From Calycina herbarum (Eukaryota > Ascomycota > Leotiomycetes > Helotiales > Pezizellaceae): a DNA stretch of 64,000 bases. The position numbers and the translations under genes were made by a program. Where the stretch lies: positions 1 through 64,000 of the forward strand of contig LLEY01000174.1 in NCBI GenBank assembly GCA_001414485.1. Direction: 5' to 3'. The notes under the pieces are model-generated. The model saw only the letters and a list, made by a program, of their open reading frames with translations. It did no database searches and was not told the origin of the DNA. Below, one piece after another: positions 45,008 through 57,387 of this stretch; position 1 is the stretch's first letter, and each line of letters opens with the position of its first letter.

Positions 45008-45890
45008 CTAGACGATCGAGTCAGTGTCTTTGCTCACAGTTGTTTCAAAGGCCGAGGTCCCGCAACCAACGGCGCAAACTTATTGCTGGAGAACTGACTT
45101 TGGTTGGAGTTCCTGGGATGTTCCTGTGTTGTATGGTGTCTTGATATTTTCGCAATATCCCCGTAGATTTTTATCTTGGTTGTGCTGCTGTGCAAATGCA
45201 AAAGGGTACGAGTACGCGTGCACAGGTGGGGAGGACCTGGAAGGATTCTGTGCGACAATGTCAACAAGGAGCCGGGAACAAAGCTCCAGACATGGAGATA
45301 TGACGACGTCTGTAAATGGAGTGCCGAGGGGGATTTCGAGAGATATTTCAAAAGAAATGAGGGCCAAGTATTTGGTGGGAAGGAGGTTTTCCTGTGGTGG
45401 TGAATCAGGGACAATGAGAAGATGGCCTGTCTTATGGTCAAATTGCCTACCTTAGGTTACCATTCATTTCCAGCGGCAGCTGCCCAAATGGTGATCTTCC
45501 CGTACGTCATAACCTGGAAAATGCGGGGCTTTGTTGTCCAGAAGCAGAACACGTGAAAATTATAGTGAGACCTATTTACAGATTACGAGTAATAAATGTG
45601 GAATTAGAGTATTTCTACTCTTCGCACCCCTATCCAATCAATTACCTTGGTGTACGATTGTCCAGTTGATAGTTGGGGGAGGCCACGAATGGAAGAAGTG
45701 AAAGTAATGGGCAACAAAAACTTGAAGGAAAACGATTCAACAATGACCAGAAATTCTTTTGGCTTCATTTTCTTCATAATTCTTTCATTTTGGACCTCTG
45801 CGGTGTATTCCCCAGCGACGATACACGTCTCCCAGTCGCTTCAAATATCGCAAATGCACTTTTATCGTAACTCCACAGATGGTATACCCC
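45008..45890. other. intergenic, SLM1 promoter and ThrRS 3' end
   Basis: 883 bases between two minus-strand genes. No coding sequence is supported. Pyrimidine-rich tracts upstream of 45,007 suit the SLM1 leader. Confidence 0.5.
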
Positions 45891-48303
45891 TTATGCTTTA
45901 GGTGCTGCAGCCTTGACATCTCCCGGAAAGGGATTATCGGTTCTTCGCTCGTCTCTCAACGCAATAAGTTTTTCAATCGCTTCCTTCAATGGGACTGGCT
46001 TTCCACGATCTTGACTTGATGTATCATCACGGTTTCTAACATTGATCTCTCGTCCAGTCATTTCTTGATCACCAACAACTATACAATTCGTTAGCATGTA
46101 CAATCAGGCGGCTATACTGGGATAACTTACCAAAGATGAAATTGTATTGCGATAATTGTCCTGTGCGGATCTTCTTTTGCAGGGTGTTACCACTGAGATC
46201 AACATCCACAAACATGTGCTGTGCTTTGAAAATAGACTGCACCTCCTTGGCGTAATCGTAAAAGCCAACACCAACAGGCACGATCAAGATCTGTCGAGGA
46301 CTGAGCCAGAAAGGCCATTTTCCTGCAAAATGTTCTGTCAAAATCGCAGTGAATCGCTCGATACTTCCAGCAACGGCTCGATGGATGATAACTGGTCGAG
46401 CACAACCTGGAGTGAGGGGCTTAATAACTCTTTCCTTCTTCGCGCCTGGCACTTCTGGAGCTGGTTCTTTCTTGGCTTCTTCCTTCTTGGCCTTCTCTGC
46501 TTTGGCCTTGGCTGCAGCTTCCTCGGAATCCTCCTTGGGCTTTACAATCACCTCAGAAGTCATGTACTCAAGACCAAAGTTTTGTGGAAGCTGGAAGTCA
46601 AGTTGGATAGTAGCACATTGCCACTCTCGTCTCAAGCAATCGGAAATGGTGATATCAATCTTGGGTCCGTAGAAAGCTCCGTCACCCTCGTTGAGTTCCC
46701 AGGGTGTACCTCCATTCGCAGCAAACTCGTCCAATGCTGTGCGGAGCTTGTCTTCGGCCATATCCCAGGTCTCCCTCTTACCCATGAATTTCTCTGGTCG
46801 TGTAGAGAGCTTCATTTTGAAAGTAAATCCCAGTAAGCCATAAACAGCATTGAGGAAATCGAACAGGTCAGTGATTTCATCCTTAATTTGGTCTTCTCGG
46901 CAGAAAATATGGGCGTCATCTTGCTGGAATCTACGGACTCGGGTCAAACCAGACAAAGCACCTGAAGCTTCATTTCGATGGAGCACTCCAAAATCAGCAA
47001 CTCTCCATGGCAACTCTCGGTGACTTCGCTCGCGATGGTCAAACATCAGACAATGACCAGGGCAATTCATTGGCTTCAATGCGAATGTCTCCTTCTCATC
47101 GCCAAATGTGAACATGTCATCCTTGTAGTAATCCCAGTGACCAGATGTCTTCCAGAGCTCTGAGTTGTACATATTTGGTGTAATGACTTCATTGTAGCCA
47201 CGCTTCCAGTACTCTTCTTTGAGGAAGGATTGGATGGTGTTATAGATACGTGCTCCGTGGGGTAACCACATAGCAGATCCTGGTGACAGGTCGTGGAAGA
47301 AAAACAGCTCTTGGTCTTTGCCAATCTTTCGGTGATCGCGCTTTGCAGCCTCCTCCAAAAACTTCTTGTGCTCAGCCATCTGCTTCTTGTCTGGGAACGA
47401 CACACCATAAATTCTCTGGAGAGAGTCGTTATCCTTGTTTCCAAGGAAATAAGATGCCGAGTTCTTCATGATAGCGAATGTCTCGATTCTGCCGGTGTTG
47501 GGTACGTGGGGACCACGGCACAAATCAATAAGAGGTCCATTTCGATAGACTGTTGTAGATTCTCCATCCTTTATCTTATCCTTGATGATGTGTTGCTTGT
47601 ACTTGTTGTAGCTGAACATTTCTAAAAGGTCCTCTTTTGTGAGAACAAGTCGTTCGAAAGGCTGCTTTTCCTTCACAATCTGGGTAACCAGAGTCTCCAG
47701 AGGCTTCCAATCCGCCTGCTGCACGGCACCACCTTCTGGCAGACCCATTTCGTAGTAGAACCCATCATCAATTGGAGGACCAATGCATAGACTGCACCCG
47801 AATCTCCTCTCTGAAGCTTCTCCCAATATGTGCGCACTCGAGTGCCAAAAGACCTTCTTTCCAAGCTCGTCGTCGAATGTGAGGAGTTCCAATTTGCAGC
47901 TTTCTTCCAGTGGTCGCTCCAAATCCCATAGCTGCTCTGGATCTCCATTCAATTTGGCTACTACTGTGCGCTTGAACAGACTATTCGAGATGGCTTTGGC
48001 GATTTCGGCAGGTGTGGTCTCCCACGAAGTACCTGGCTTGACGCTTCCGTCTCCGAGGGTAATGGTAATCGGTTCTCGAGGCTTCGCAGCAATTTCGGCA
48101 TCGAATTCCGCCTTGAGTTTGTCGAACAATTGCAATCGATCTGCGAGAAATTGTGGCTGAGGACTGAGTTCGAGTGGTCCAGCATCCCCGCTATCCGCCG
48201 ACTTATCCTTCTTGACCTTCTGCTTTTGCTTTTTTTCACCGCCAATTGCGACTTTTCTGACGCCGTCGACGACGGAATCGACGGCCTTTTGTGCTTTATC
48301 CAT
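45891..48303 (-). CDS. THS1: threonyl-tRNA synthetase, cytosolic
   Basis: Exons 48303-46131 and 46078-45891 give 786 residues. The N-terminal extension is Lys-rich. A TGS domain (about 75-140) precedes the editing domain, with the [10 protein letters not shown] zinc/editing motif and DLCRGPHVP. The class II catalytic core follows with motif 2 ([23 protein letters not shown]), the zinc-binding NCPGHC Cys, and a motif 3 equivalent around [13 protein letters not shown]; the second exon completes the anticodon-binding domain ([18 protein letters not shown]). It charges tRNA-Thr. No mitochondrial presequence is visible, so the cytosolic enzyme is expected. A Lys/Glu/Ala-rich insertion of about 45 residues (roughly 580-625) interrupts the catalytic domain before motif 3; I believe it is shared by filamentous ascomycetes. 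The gene diverges from GAR1 across 194 bases. Confidence 0.95.
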
Positions 48304-48497
48304 GGTGTTGTGGTGTTGTTGTAGTTGTTGTCGTAATCGAACAATCGCGGGGGGACACGGTGAGACTGAGAGTAAATCGTAGCGGGGAGGGGAGTCAGAA
48401 AAGCGGGTCCGGCTTTTTCCATTTCCTCGACCACGCTAGCCAACGAAATTTCAAGCTTCATGAATTGAAAAATCCCATCCACCAAAAATCAGCAAAA
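48304..48497. promoter_or_regulatory. divergent promoter between ThrRS and GAR1
   Basis: 194 bases between the two start codons, with an ACAAC/GTTGTT-repetitive stretch next to the ThrRS start. It must hold both promoters and leaders; no TATA box is obvious. Confidence 0.55.
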
Positions 48498-49367
48498 ATG
48501 TCATTTCGAGGCGCCCCACGAGGTCGCGGAACTGGCGCAAACTCTGGAGGATTCAGCAGTAGAGGCGGCGGTGGATTTGGAGGTCGTGGAGGTGATTTTT
48601 CCCCTCTGTGCTGGGTCGCGAAATATTTTTTGAGAAGCTCGAGCTGATTAGAGATTAGGACGCGGTGGATTCTCAAGAGACAATGGACCCCCCGATTCTG
48701 TTCACGGTATGCTCGATCTTTATTTGAACTAAGAAGGGCTATTCTAATGTGGTTATAGAGATGGGAACTTTCCTCCATGCTTGCGAAGGAGAAATTGTGT
48801 GCGAATCAGTAAATACCAAGATCCCATACTTCAATGCGCCAATATACCTCGAGAACAAGGTGCGTTTCAATTATTCTGCGCCGATAATTTGTGCCCGAGT
48901 ACTGACAATTCTCTAGACCTCAATTGGCAAAGTCGATGAAATTCTAGGTCCAATCAACCAGGTAATTCGCTGTGCTTTCTAACTACCAAGGCCTAAAAGC
49001 TAATACATCACAGGTCTACTTCACCATCAAGCCCACCGAGGGCATCCAAGCTGCATCATTCAAATCCGGAGACAAATTCTACATCGGCGGTGACAAACTT
49101 CTTCCTCTCGAGAAATTCCTTCCAAAACCCAAACCACCACCAGGAGCAGCAAAGCCAAAGAGAGCTGGAGGACGAGGCGGTAGAGGAGCACCAATGAGAG
49201 GTGGCCGTGGAGGTGGAAGAGGAGCCCCAAGGGGACGAGGTGGGTTCAGCGCTGGTGGAAGAGGTGGTAGCCGTGGCGGTGGAGGATTCTCACGAGGTGG
49301 CAGCGGTGGATTCGCACCAAGAGGCCGTGGAGGTGCGAGAGGTGGATTTTCCCGTGGAAGAGGTTAA
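48498..49367 (+). CDS. GAR1: H/ACA snoRNP protein Gar1
   Basis: Exons 48498-48591, 48659-48706, 48759-48859, 48917-48961 and 49014-49367 give 213 residues, close to yeast Gar1 (205). RGG-rich ends frame the conserved core: a [14 protein letters not shown] strand, the [25 protein letters not shown] segment and [22 protein letters not shown]. Gar1 belongs to the H/ACA particle with Cbf5, Nop10 and Nhp2, which pseudouridylates rRNA in the nucleolus. All introns are 52-67 bases long. The C-terminal third is nearly all Gly/Arg/Ser, as expected for the second RGG domain. Confidence 0.95.
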
Positions 49368-50300
49368 AAATGTCGTCCTATGCTGGCTGTGTAAATTTTT
49401 CGGCGTTAAGGTGGCATCGTTACGTCGCTGTCAGGGTCTACTCTAGGATTTTCATTTAAGGGTCATAAAAGAAGTATGGGATTTCCAGAAGTTAGGTGAT
49501 ATATTGCTACGTGAAGTGAAATGGTGGTTCTAGGACTGTATTCTCAGTTCAACCACGAATTGGGGCGTCTTTGCTAATGAACCCCTCCTTCGAGAGCAGA
49601 TAAGATACCAAAATATTTGGGGAACCCTCATGTTGAGGAAAGGCAAAACCAGGAGAATTCTGGCGAAATTCCAGCTCATCGAAGAACTTTCTGACTAGTA
49701 CTTTTCCCTTACGCCAGCCCTTGGTTTAAACTATCACTCTCCAACTAATTCCAATTGCCATCTAGTTATGGGTTAGCAAGTTACGGTACATAATCAACAC
49801 ACATTGGTTTACTTGATTCAAAGACCATGAACAACATGAGCTGTTACGATTTTCAAATAGTTAAAATAAAATGTTCTCAAATACCAATTTGGACTCTGGG
49901 ATCCCAAATAAATTCCGCTGAATTAAGGTTCGAAATAAATTAGAGGTTGAATTCCAGTCGAAAAAACACTCCGTCACTCGATGTTGACTCTGAAGTTGCC
50001 GATCCAGAAAAGAAAAGATTACCTAGAAAGGGAGTTGTAAAAGTGACACATAGAAATTAGTGGTGATGTAGGAGAGCGAGTTTGTGCGTCAAGGCAAGAT
50101 TGGTTGTGCGAAAGGAGAATGCTTCATAAAGTGCCCCGGCACCAAACCATCCACTAAAGAGGTATCATAACAACATTTTCCATAGCCAGGGCGTTCATAA
50201 TCCCCCCTGGTCCTCGTACACAAACAATCGAGCTCTTTCCTCAACCCATACTACTCCCCCATGCCTTCTCCCAACCCCTCCAATTACTGCCAAGCCCAAC
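49368..50300. other. intergenic, converging GAR1 and PSS 3' ends
   Basis: About 930 bases holding both 3' UTRs. Nothing coding is supported; an AT-rich middle section near 49.8-49.95 kb has no recognised repeat. Confidence 0.5.
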
Positions 50301-51190
50301 CTAAGGTTTGGGAATATGTATGCTCTTGCTGGTCATCATGACTCCACTAGCAACAAACAAGAATGCAACAGGATGAAACTCGAATATCGTTCCCGTAGCC
50401 CAAGTCCCCCATGGCAAGTTCTCCAATGTCCAGCCTTGACCAACCCAGTAAGCCATCAAAGCAGCGATTGACAAAGAAGTAGGAATTGGTGTGCCCTCGA
50501 AATATTTCGACTTTCCAGTCTCGTCTTTGGGTACGTTGGCAACGGAGATATTAAAGCGTGCGAGACGGGTGAGGCCGCAGAGGACGAAGAAGGTGAGGAG
50601 GATGTGGTCAACTGGGGTACGAAGGCCAATGGCGAATGCAGCAGCGGCTGGGGAGACACCGAAGGAGACCTGTTGGATTTCGTGTTAGAGGTGATTTAGG
50701 AATGTGCGAAGAGGGGAACATACAAGATCAGCAAGGGAATCAAGTTCTTGACCCATAAGACTAGACTTCTTCCTCCATCTCGCAACCTTCCCATCCATAA
50801 AATCGAAGAAGAGCCCAAACGGCATGAAAGCCAGAGCAGCCCATAGATTCCCGTGTGCATCTGCGTCCCCGAGACAATATCGCATGGAAGAGAAGACCGA
50901 CATGACTCCGCAGAATCCTATGCAGAAGTTAGCAACCAGCCGTACCTAACCTGCAAGTAAACGAGGGCTACATACCATTCAACTCCGTAATGAGATCTGC
51001 GAGGTGCAACATTCGAATCATAGAGAAATGCCTCGTGTCATCGGCAAGCAACTGCTTCTGCTTCTCAACAGCTGTAGCTCTAGTCAGCGAATACCCTCAT
51101 GAATTCAACTGGAGAAGCAGGCATACTTGGTTCACCGACTGCCTCCTTCGTTACGCCATTCGAGGCACCGGTATTCGTTCTTTTGGACAT
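50301..51190 (-). CDS. CHO1: CDP-diacylglycerol-serine O-phosphatidyltransferase
   Basis: Exons: 51190-51127, 51071-50976, 50917-50724 and 50669-50301; 240 residues, matching fungal phosphatidylserine synthase. The CDP-alcohol phosphatidyltransferase signature D-G-x2-A-R-x8-G-x3-D-x3-D is complete in [19 protein letters not shown] plus SLAD, spanning the end of exon 3. Several hydrophobic membrane segments follow ([38 protein letters not shown]). The enzyme makes phosphatidylserine from CDP-diacylglycerol and serine in the ER, the first step of the de novo route to PE and PC. The N-terminus is short, hydrophilic and Lys-rich. All splice joins keep the frame. Confidence 0.93.
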
Positions 51191-51684
51191 GTTTTGTTCC
51201 CGAAGCTGTGCCTAGCACTGTATTTTGTAACTATGTGGGAAAAAAGAGGTGGTTGTGGGGGTGAGGAAGTCGGTGGATATGTTGTGAAGTTGTGAAGTTG
51301 TACTCTCGGTGAGGTTTGGGCGAGCAAGCCAGACGTCATGAGCTGTAAAATCCTGGCTCACCCGACAGGCTTCAGCCACAAGCGAGCGGGTTGAGTAAAC
51401 GCCACGATTGGTTGCGAGTCCCTCCCGAAAAGTTCGACCAGTCATTTGGAGGGGCCCATTTTGCCTTCTAGACTTTTACTTCCATTCACATGCCTGGCCT
51501 TGCCCATTTATCCATTTAGCCATATAGCAGTATGGTAAGGGAGGCGGAGAAGGTTATGTTATTTCAATGAACAGAGCTTGGAAAGAAGCATACGTCACTG
51601 AGGCACGAAATCTCCCGAAGAAGCCAATATCTCTCTCAAGACTGGCCTTGTTTCAAGACCACCCTTTATCTTATGGTTTGGCAA

Positions 51685-51737
51685 ATACTGATTGAAAAAT
51701 ACTGATTGAAAAATACTGATTGAACCTTCAATCAGTA
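51685..51737. repeat. three tandem ATACTGATTGAAAA units plus an inverted copy
   Basis: The unit AATACTGATTGAAA occurs three times in tandem; TTCAATCAGTA follows immediately in opposite orientation and could form a hairpin with the third unit. Confidence 0.8.
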
Positions 51738-52614
51738 ATTCTATATCAAAAGCAGTTGGATCGATACTTTGTAGTGCCCCGAGGAAAAGGGAAGAATGCC
51801 CGGGACCGATTTTACTTTAAAAGTAGACCACGAAACCGTGGATGACCGGCTCGCACAACAACAACTTTAGTGCTTTCGCTCACCTATTTCTCTTTCCTCT
51901 TACTTGTTTCTTATTATACAAATATACTCTTCGGTGGTCGAACGACATAGGGCAAAGATTTGCCCAACCTGTGCTCCGCTCCCTCCCCCCCGCGATTCAC
52001 TTTCGACGACAAGAAAGTGTATATACGGAGGGGAGGGAGTTTATACTGCGTGCATCGCGATAGCACGAGGTCGACGTCGAGTTGAGAAGGAAGGAGCGAC
52101 CTTTGAGTGCCCAGGTCCAGGTAGTGACCAGGTAGTGAGGGAGCGGCTTCGAGGGTTAACCTTGCATAGACCACCTCAGAGGTATCGGAAGTCAAGGAAC
52201 CACCTTTGTTTCCTGAAAGTACCTAGGTGGCAGTCCGCCATAGCTCAGAGGTTCAATTGTTACATTCAATCACTGCTTTCTGGTTCTCTTCTACTTTGGT
52301 TCCATGGTATTCTCGGACCTATTAGGTTTATGTAGAGGAACTACAAAGAGCTGGATTCATAAATGGCAAAACTGGCAAAAACCAAAATGTCTCCCTCGAT
52401 TGTTCAAGTTCAAACTGTGGATGTAGATCGAGGGTCATGCATTTCCTTCTCTCCGGGTTTTGATCTCGGTCGACGTCGAGTCCCTCAGTCTTCAAAGGTG
52501 GCATAAGTCAAGGCAGGGAAGGAACGACCTCGATGTTGACCTCGGCCTTGAGAACGCCAGACCACGGGCAGACAGGATGTCATTTGAGGGCCCACTTTGA
52601 ATCGCGTGAAAAGT

Positions 52615-52845
52615 GGCTATTGGTAGGTGACCTATGAATAGCCTATCTTGTAGAAATATCTAGAAATATCTGAGTTACTCTAGGTTACCCGCAAATAGTC
52701 GCGATCATTTTCATATACTGCTATCTTGTCATAAAAAATCTTCTATAAAAGTTGAGCTATTTGTAGGTTACCTACTGATACATGTGTGCTCCATCTTGTG
52801 AAATTATCTTGCAGAAATTTAGTAGGTTACCTGTGAATAGTAGCA
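52615..52845. repeat. second cluster of palindromic GTAGGTnACCTAC units
   Basis: Four copies: 52615-52643 (GGCTATT...AATAGCC arms), ~52679-52699, ~52755-52779 and ~52820-52840. They match the units at 7.9 kb in core and flank, including the GCTATT/AATAG arms. Confidence 0.75.
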
Positions 52846-53727
52846 ATTTGTATTGGGGTTGGCCTCAGCATAAATAGCTTTAACAGTTAGACATTGAGAA
52901 TAACTCCTTTTCTTCTACTATTCAGAATCCAGAGTCCATAAATAAAACTGCCCATCCTTCCCTCTCATAAGCGAAAAGCACCACCTCCAATTCTCACCCA
53001 CCCCAAAGAATGATGCCTACCACATCCTCTGCAGCAACATGTTAAAACAGTCCACAATAAACCAAAGGGAATAACCTTTTTCCATGCGACATGCAACAAA
53101 AGTTTCTTCAGTTGTTCTAGAAGAAGAAATGATGGATGCCTAGAATTTTATTTTTAGGTTTAGCCAGATAAGTTGGTGGCGATCGCCTACGACGTTGTGA
53201 GAAAAAGGACAGATGTTTGCCTCCTTGACTGATGTAATTGTAATTGTTTTCCAACTTGAGAAAATTTCGGTGAATGTGTAGATGGTATTGTGTGGTTTGA
53301 GCGCGAAAGGCGGCGTCCAAGATCTGGTGTAACTTTGGTGGGGGTGGGTGGGAGGTAAACGATCTTCCTTGAGATTTGATGTTACACTGTTGCAGTCGTA
53401 AACTATGATTGATGGTGCTTTCCCCTCAGAAAAGAAGATAGTACGAATACACCAGAGTTCGATTTTTTTCAAGACAGGATAATTGTTCAAAAATGTCTAG
53501 AAGAAGTCGAAGCTCAATTTCTTCACCAATGAACCATTATCTGAGAATTCTTTCACAGCCATACTTCCGCCAGGAGGAGGGAAACCAGCTATTAGTAGTC
53601 GAAAAAAACCCTCCAACCTGACCCAATCAGTGTCATGATATCTAACCACCACCCACTCTTGCCATCGCACCAGCCCACGTTTCAAAGCCTCATTTTCAGA
53701 CTCCTTTCTCACACCACGACTTCCCCA

Positions 53728-54855
53728 TCAAATCCTCAACTTCTTCCTCAGCTCCCTCGCTTCCTCCTCAACCTCACTCGTAACGTCACTCCACCCACCC
53801 GCTCCCTCATCATGAACACCTTTCTCCACAATCTCCAACCGATTCCCAGCCCATTTGCCCCGAACGGGGTCGCCGCCACGCCTCCATTCATTCGTCCAGG
53901 CAATTCTCATCAGCACCAAGAAATTAAAAAACTCACCCGTGTCCTTCTCCATTTTCAACCTCTTCGACCTCGACCTCAACCCCAACAATTCTCTTCCCCT
54001 GCTAGACGTTTGGTCCTCAGAGAACACGACTTCGCGACTGGTCAAGTTTCGAAGAACCCACACTCGATTTCGAGGAAACAGTTCGGGGCCTCGAAGCTGT
54101 TTTTCAAGAATTTCATATCGTTCTTCCGCAGCACGAGAATTCAATTGTTCGGGGTCTATTTCAATTCTCTTTCGCTTCTTGTCTGCTTTTTCCGTCACAG
54201 AGCGAGACGCTGATTTCTTGATTCTCATTGCCTGAACAAGAGCCTGAGTCCATAAATCTTGTTCCTCTTTCACTGTAGTCGGCCTGGTGTAAGAAGTATG
54301 CTTTCTCCAGAAATACCATCCAATGCTGGTTTCGGGAGCCCAGTCTGAACCCAAAATGTGTTTTGCCAGGCCATCTTGCTCAAATGGTGCTGGTAGATCA
54401 AAACAAAAGGAGCTTTGGTAGCATATCTTTTTGCTTGCCCAGGGGGCAGCCGCATCGATGTGAGAAATATGGACATGTCTCAAAACCAGAACCCATAATC
54501 TTTGGCTTGCGAGGCCAAGGGCAAGAGTATCCTGTCTTGCGAGCATGCGTTGGGTGAACATTCTGCCTGCCAAAGCGGAGGGAGACACATAGTCGCACTC
54601 TTTTCTTGTCGGGAGCAGGAAGCTAATTATTTCATCAATGAGCTCATTGGATAGTCGATCGAGAGATCCCAAACTCAAATCGACTGAGGAGGGGTTCATT
54701 GCCAGCTCAGAATAAGAAAGCATAGGTCTTGCGAGTGTTGACCAGACATCAAAGGGAAACTGGAGATTTGTGAATTGGCTGTGCCCTGTTTGAACCTTCT
54801 GAGTTTGCTGGATCTCTGGGACAAGGATCCGCCATTCCTCGATAAATCTGCGCAT
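53728..54855 (-). CDS. F-box-like hypothetical protein
   Basis: A single exon gives 375 residues. Residues ~65-80 (GSLDRLSNELIDEIISFLL) resemble the L-P-x-E-L-x-x-x-I-x-x-x-L core of an F-box, which would make it a substrate adaptor of an SCF ubiquitin ligase, but the rest of the protein has no repeat domain that would confirm this. The C-terminal half is rich in Lys/Arg/Glu with a basic tract (EKADKKRKRIEI) and an aromatic segment. It starts with MRRFIEEWR; no upstream extension is visible. Function is unknown beyond the F-box guess. Confidence 0.7.
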   Translation of the reverse strand: MRRFIEEWRILVPEIQQTQKVQTGHSQFTNLQFPFDVWSTLARPMLSYSELAMNPSSVDLSLGSLDRLSNELIDEIISFLLPTRKECDYVSPSALAGRMFTQRMLARQDTLALGLASQRLWVLVLRHVHISHIDAAAPWASKKICYQSSFCFDLPAPFEQDGLAKHILGSDWAPETSIGWYFWRKHTSYTRPTTVKEEQDLWTQALVQAMRIKKSASRSVTEKADKKRKRIEIDPEQLNSRAAEERYEILEKQLRGPELFPRNRVWVLRNLTSREVVFSEDQTSSRGRELLGLRSRSKRLKMEKDTGEFFNFLVLMRIAWTNEWRRGGDPVRGKWAGNRLEIVEKGVHDEGAGGWSDVTSEVEEEARELRKKLRI

Positions 54856-55540
54856 AGTCGCAGAGCCCTTTCCAGTTAATAATTACGAGTGATTTGGTCG
54901 GAATTTGTTGAATAGTTTAGTGTATTCCTCATTGCGACAGGTTTTTGTGAGGAGTGGCAGTTTATATACTGATGCCTAAAATTTACGTAAAAATTGTTGC
55001 ATTGGCAGACCCTTTTCACACACAGTTCGACGAAACTGGTGTCTTTTTAAAAGCAGACATTGTTGATAACTCCATATTTCTCCTCCGTAAAAACAACTTT
55101 GAGTGGCCTTTTCCGAGATACAACACAGATGTACACAATAATCTCGTTGGTAAAAGCGGCAGAAAATATATGTCAGGTTCATACCTGCCTCCCTAGTCTA
55201 TTGTTCTAACTATCTAGGGTAATTCAGAGTAACTACCCTAAATACTTGGAACAATGTAGAACACTTACTCAAGTATTATGTTTCAAAATATTTGGGGCAA
55301 TATCGCGAGCTATCTATCAACAACGCGCCTTGAGAGGAGTGGCGCAGCCTTGTCACTCAGCCTTGCTCGTGTAATATGTATTTTCGGTATGACTCCTCGA
55401 AGTACTTTGGTACATAGTAACTTTAAAGAAAACTGCAACCCATCTGCAATTATATATCAAGACACAATTGAAGTTACGGCAAAACAAATTCGAGAACAAA
55501 AGTAAAACAGTAGGAAATATCCCAGGGAAAGCCCGCAACC
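54856..55540. other. intergenic between F-box-like gene and hypothetical
   Basis: 685 bases with no supported coding sequence. It must contain the F-box-like gene's promoter and, if the next gene is real, that gene's leader. Confidence 0.45.
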
Positions 55541-56168
55541 ATGAAGTTCTTTCACACCCCATTAATCGACAAAAACAACTACCAAGATGAAAGTCCTGAG
55601 ATGGAATCAAGACGAGTCTGGAGACATCGTCGCTCCGTCAAAGTATTTCCTTCCAGACAACACCACCAGGATACTCTCCGGTGTTTTGAATCGATGCTCC
55701 GCGGAATGTATGCTTTCAACCACAAACTGGCTGATATGGATCGTGGCCGTCATAATCGAATAGCCTGGCACAAATATGGAAACTTTGTAGTGGAGAAGGA
55801 ACGGTTTCCTACGCTTCCTAGCCCTCTTTTCCCAGATAGGTACGCTTGTATTCCCCGAGACCCAATTGATGGTTTACTAATCCAATTGCAGCGAGCAATA
55901 CCTGCTCGTCAAGCATGTTCCCAAGAAACAAACAAGAGGAGCGCACGCAGTTCGGAGGAAGAGAACTCTGGTTTCGCGTACGTTCAAGAGAGGTTTCGAG
56001 GAGGTTCGGGATGGCTCGAGGGGTACGTCAGGTTTCGTTCCTGCGAGGGAGCAAAAATCCGGTCGAGTATCGAGGAGTTTGGAGTCGACAACAGGAAATA
56101 CTATGCGGCATAGTACTAGACTTTGTCAGCAAAGAAGCTCGCGGAATAGTATACAAATGGTCCCGTAA
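55541..56168 (+). CDS. small basic hypothetical protein (two exons)
   Basis: Proposed exons 55541-55839 and 55892-56168 give 191 residues. The 52-base intron is convincing (GTACGC donor, ACTAAT branch, TTGCAG acceptor) and joins ...LFPD to SEQYLLVKHVPKKQTRG in frame. The N-terminal half contains an HRRSVKVFPSRQHHQ stretch and aromatic/charged residues; the C-terminal half is very basic (Arg/Lys/Ser). I recognise no domain. The evidence is the intron and ATG context only, so the gene may be longer or wrong at its ends. Confidence 0.4.
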
Positions 56169-57387
56169 TGTTCTGGGGAGGAATCGGACTGGGTTGATAT
56201 CGAGGATGAAGATATATTTGAAAGCCTGATAGCAGAGCTGGATCTAGACGATGGTTATATCTGGCTGTAGCTGTAGCTGTAATATATGCGACGAAATTTA
56301 TCGTTGAAGATTCAAGTTGGTGTTGGGATTGGCTTCAAGGCTGAGGAACGGGCTATGTTCGGCTACCGTGCTTCTCTGGCCAATCACAAACTGTTCCCAT
56401 ATTTCCTTTTTCGAGTTTCGAGCTTCACTTCATTTTTCAGTTGTAACACCATCAAGGATCACACGAAATTTACCTTCAGAAAAGGACCATGTCTATTAAA
56501 GTTAAACTTTGCACAGGCAGATGTCGAAAATAGAACACTGGAAACTCAGAGCTTGTCTCGTGCGAGACGAATTGCTTTCCTTGGAAATCGAAATCGAAAT
56601 TGGTCATTTGATCCTCGAATCCTCTCCTCGTGCTTCCTCTTTCAACAAGGGATAATCTGCAATCGATTCTGTACAGAAAGCGGTTGTATTATTTCCTCAA
56701 CGAATTCCAAAGCTCTTTATTTGATCCCCCGCGCTGGGGCAACTGGGTCACATTTTGAATGGTTGTCAATGTTGGTGTTGGTGTTACATTCACTTTAAAA
56801 CTGGGAAACAACCACTTAACTCAGGGGTAGCGGTGTAGATCAGGGGTGTTGGGGAGCTAATCGACTCCGCCCATGCCCTGGCCCTTGTGGGTTACCTAGG
56901 TAGCACGCATATGAATTAATTCCCCCATTGGTTGAGTTGTTGGTTGAAAAGATGGCAAGATACAAACATGACAGCGAATTTGATGTTGGTGGAGTGTTAG
57001 CGAGGTTGGCAGTTGGTTTAATTACCAGGCAGCTCTTCCCTTCACTTCAACCTTCAACAAAAGTAAAGTTGGGCTAAGCAAAAGTCAATAGTCATAGGTC
57101 TGCAGCACTTCACGTACTAATCAGCTAAGCCACGACACATTCACTTGTATATTTCTCATGGTTATTTGTCTGTGCATCTTTATTCACAACCTCTGTCTTC
57201 TTCATCGCGCCTCAATTTACAGCGTCCCATCGGCCAAAAGATTTTTTGTTGCTTTGGCTCTTCAGTCTCTTATCAGCGACTTATCAGTTTTGGTTTTTTT
57301 TCAAAATTCACTGAGGCTGAGTACAAAGCAGTTGACGCTGCATCACCCTCTGTTGCAAAGAAACCGCACTTTTAGTTCTACTTTTAA
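56169..57387. other. intergenic region, 1.2 kb
   Basis: No coding sequence is supported. A plus-strand open frame 56,286-56,798 has no recognisable content. The last ~300 bases are C/T-rich and likely the leader of the membrane-glycoprotein gene. Confidence 0.45.

Larger units (their letters stand above)
51191..53727. other. intergenic region, 2.5 kb, with repeats
   Basis: No coding region is supported. It contains the CHO1 promoter, a 14-base tandem repeat at 51,685-51,737, the second cluster of GTAGGTnACCTAC palindromes (52,615-52,845) and AT-rich sequence to 53.5 kb. A small minus-strand open frame at 53,497-53,712 just behind the F-box-like gene could be a short gene, but lacks support. 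Confidence 0.5.

Noticed and set aside
53497..53712. Short minus-strand frame (71 codons) behind the F-box-like gene
   Set aside because: Could be a tiny gene, but the start is just past the neighbour's stop and there is no domain; more likely 3' UTR.
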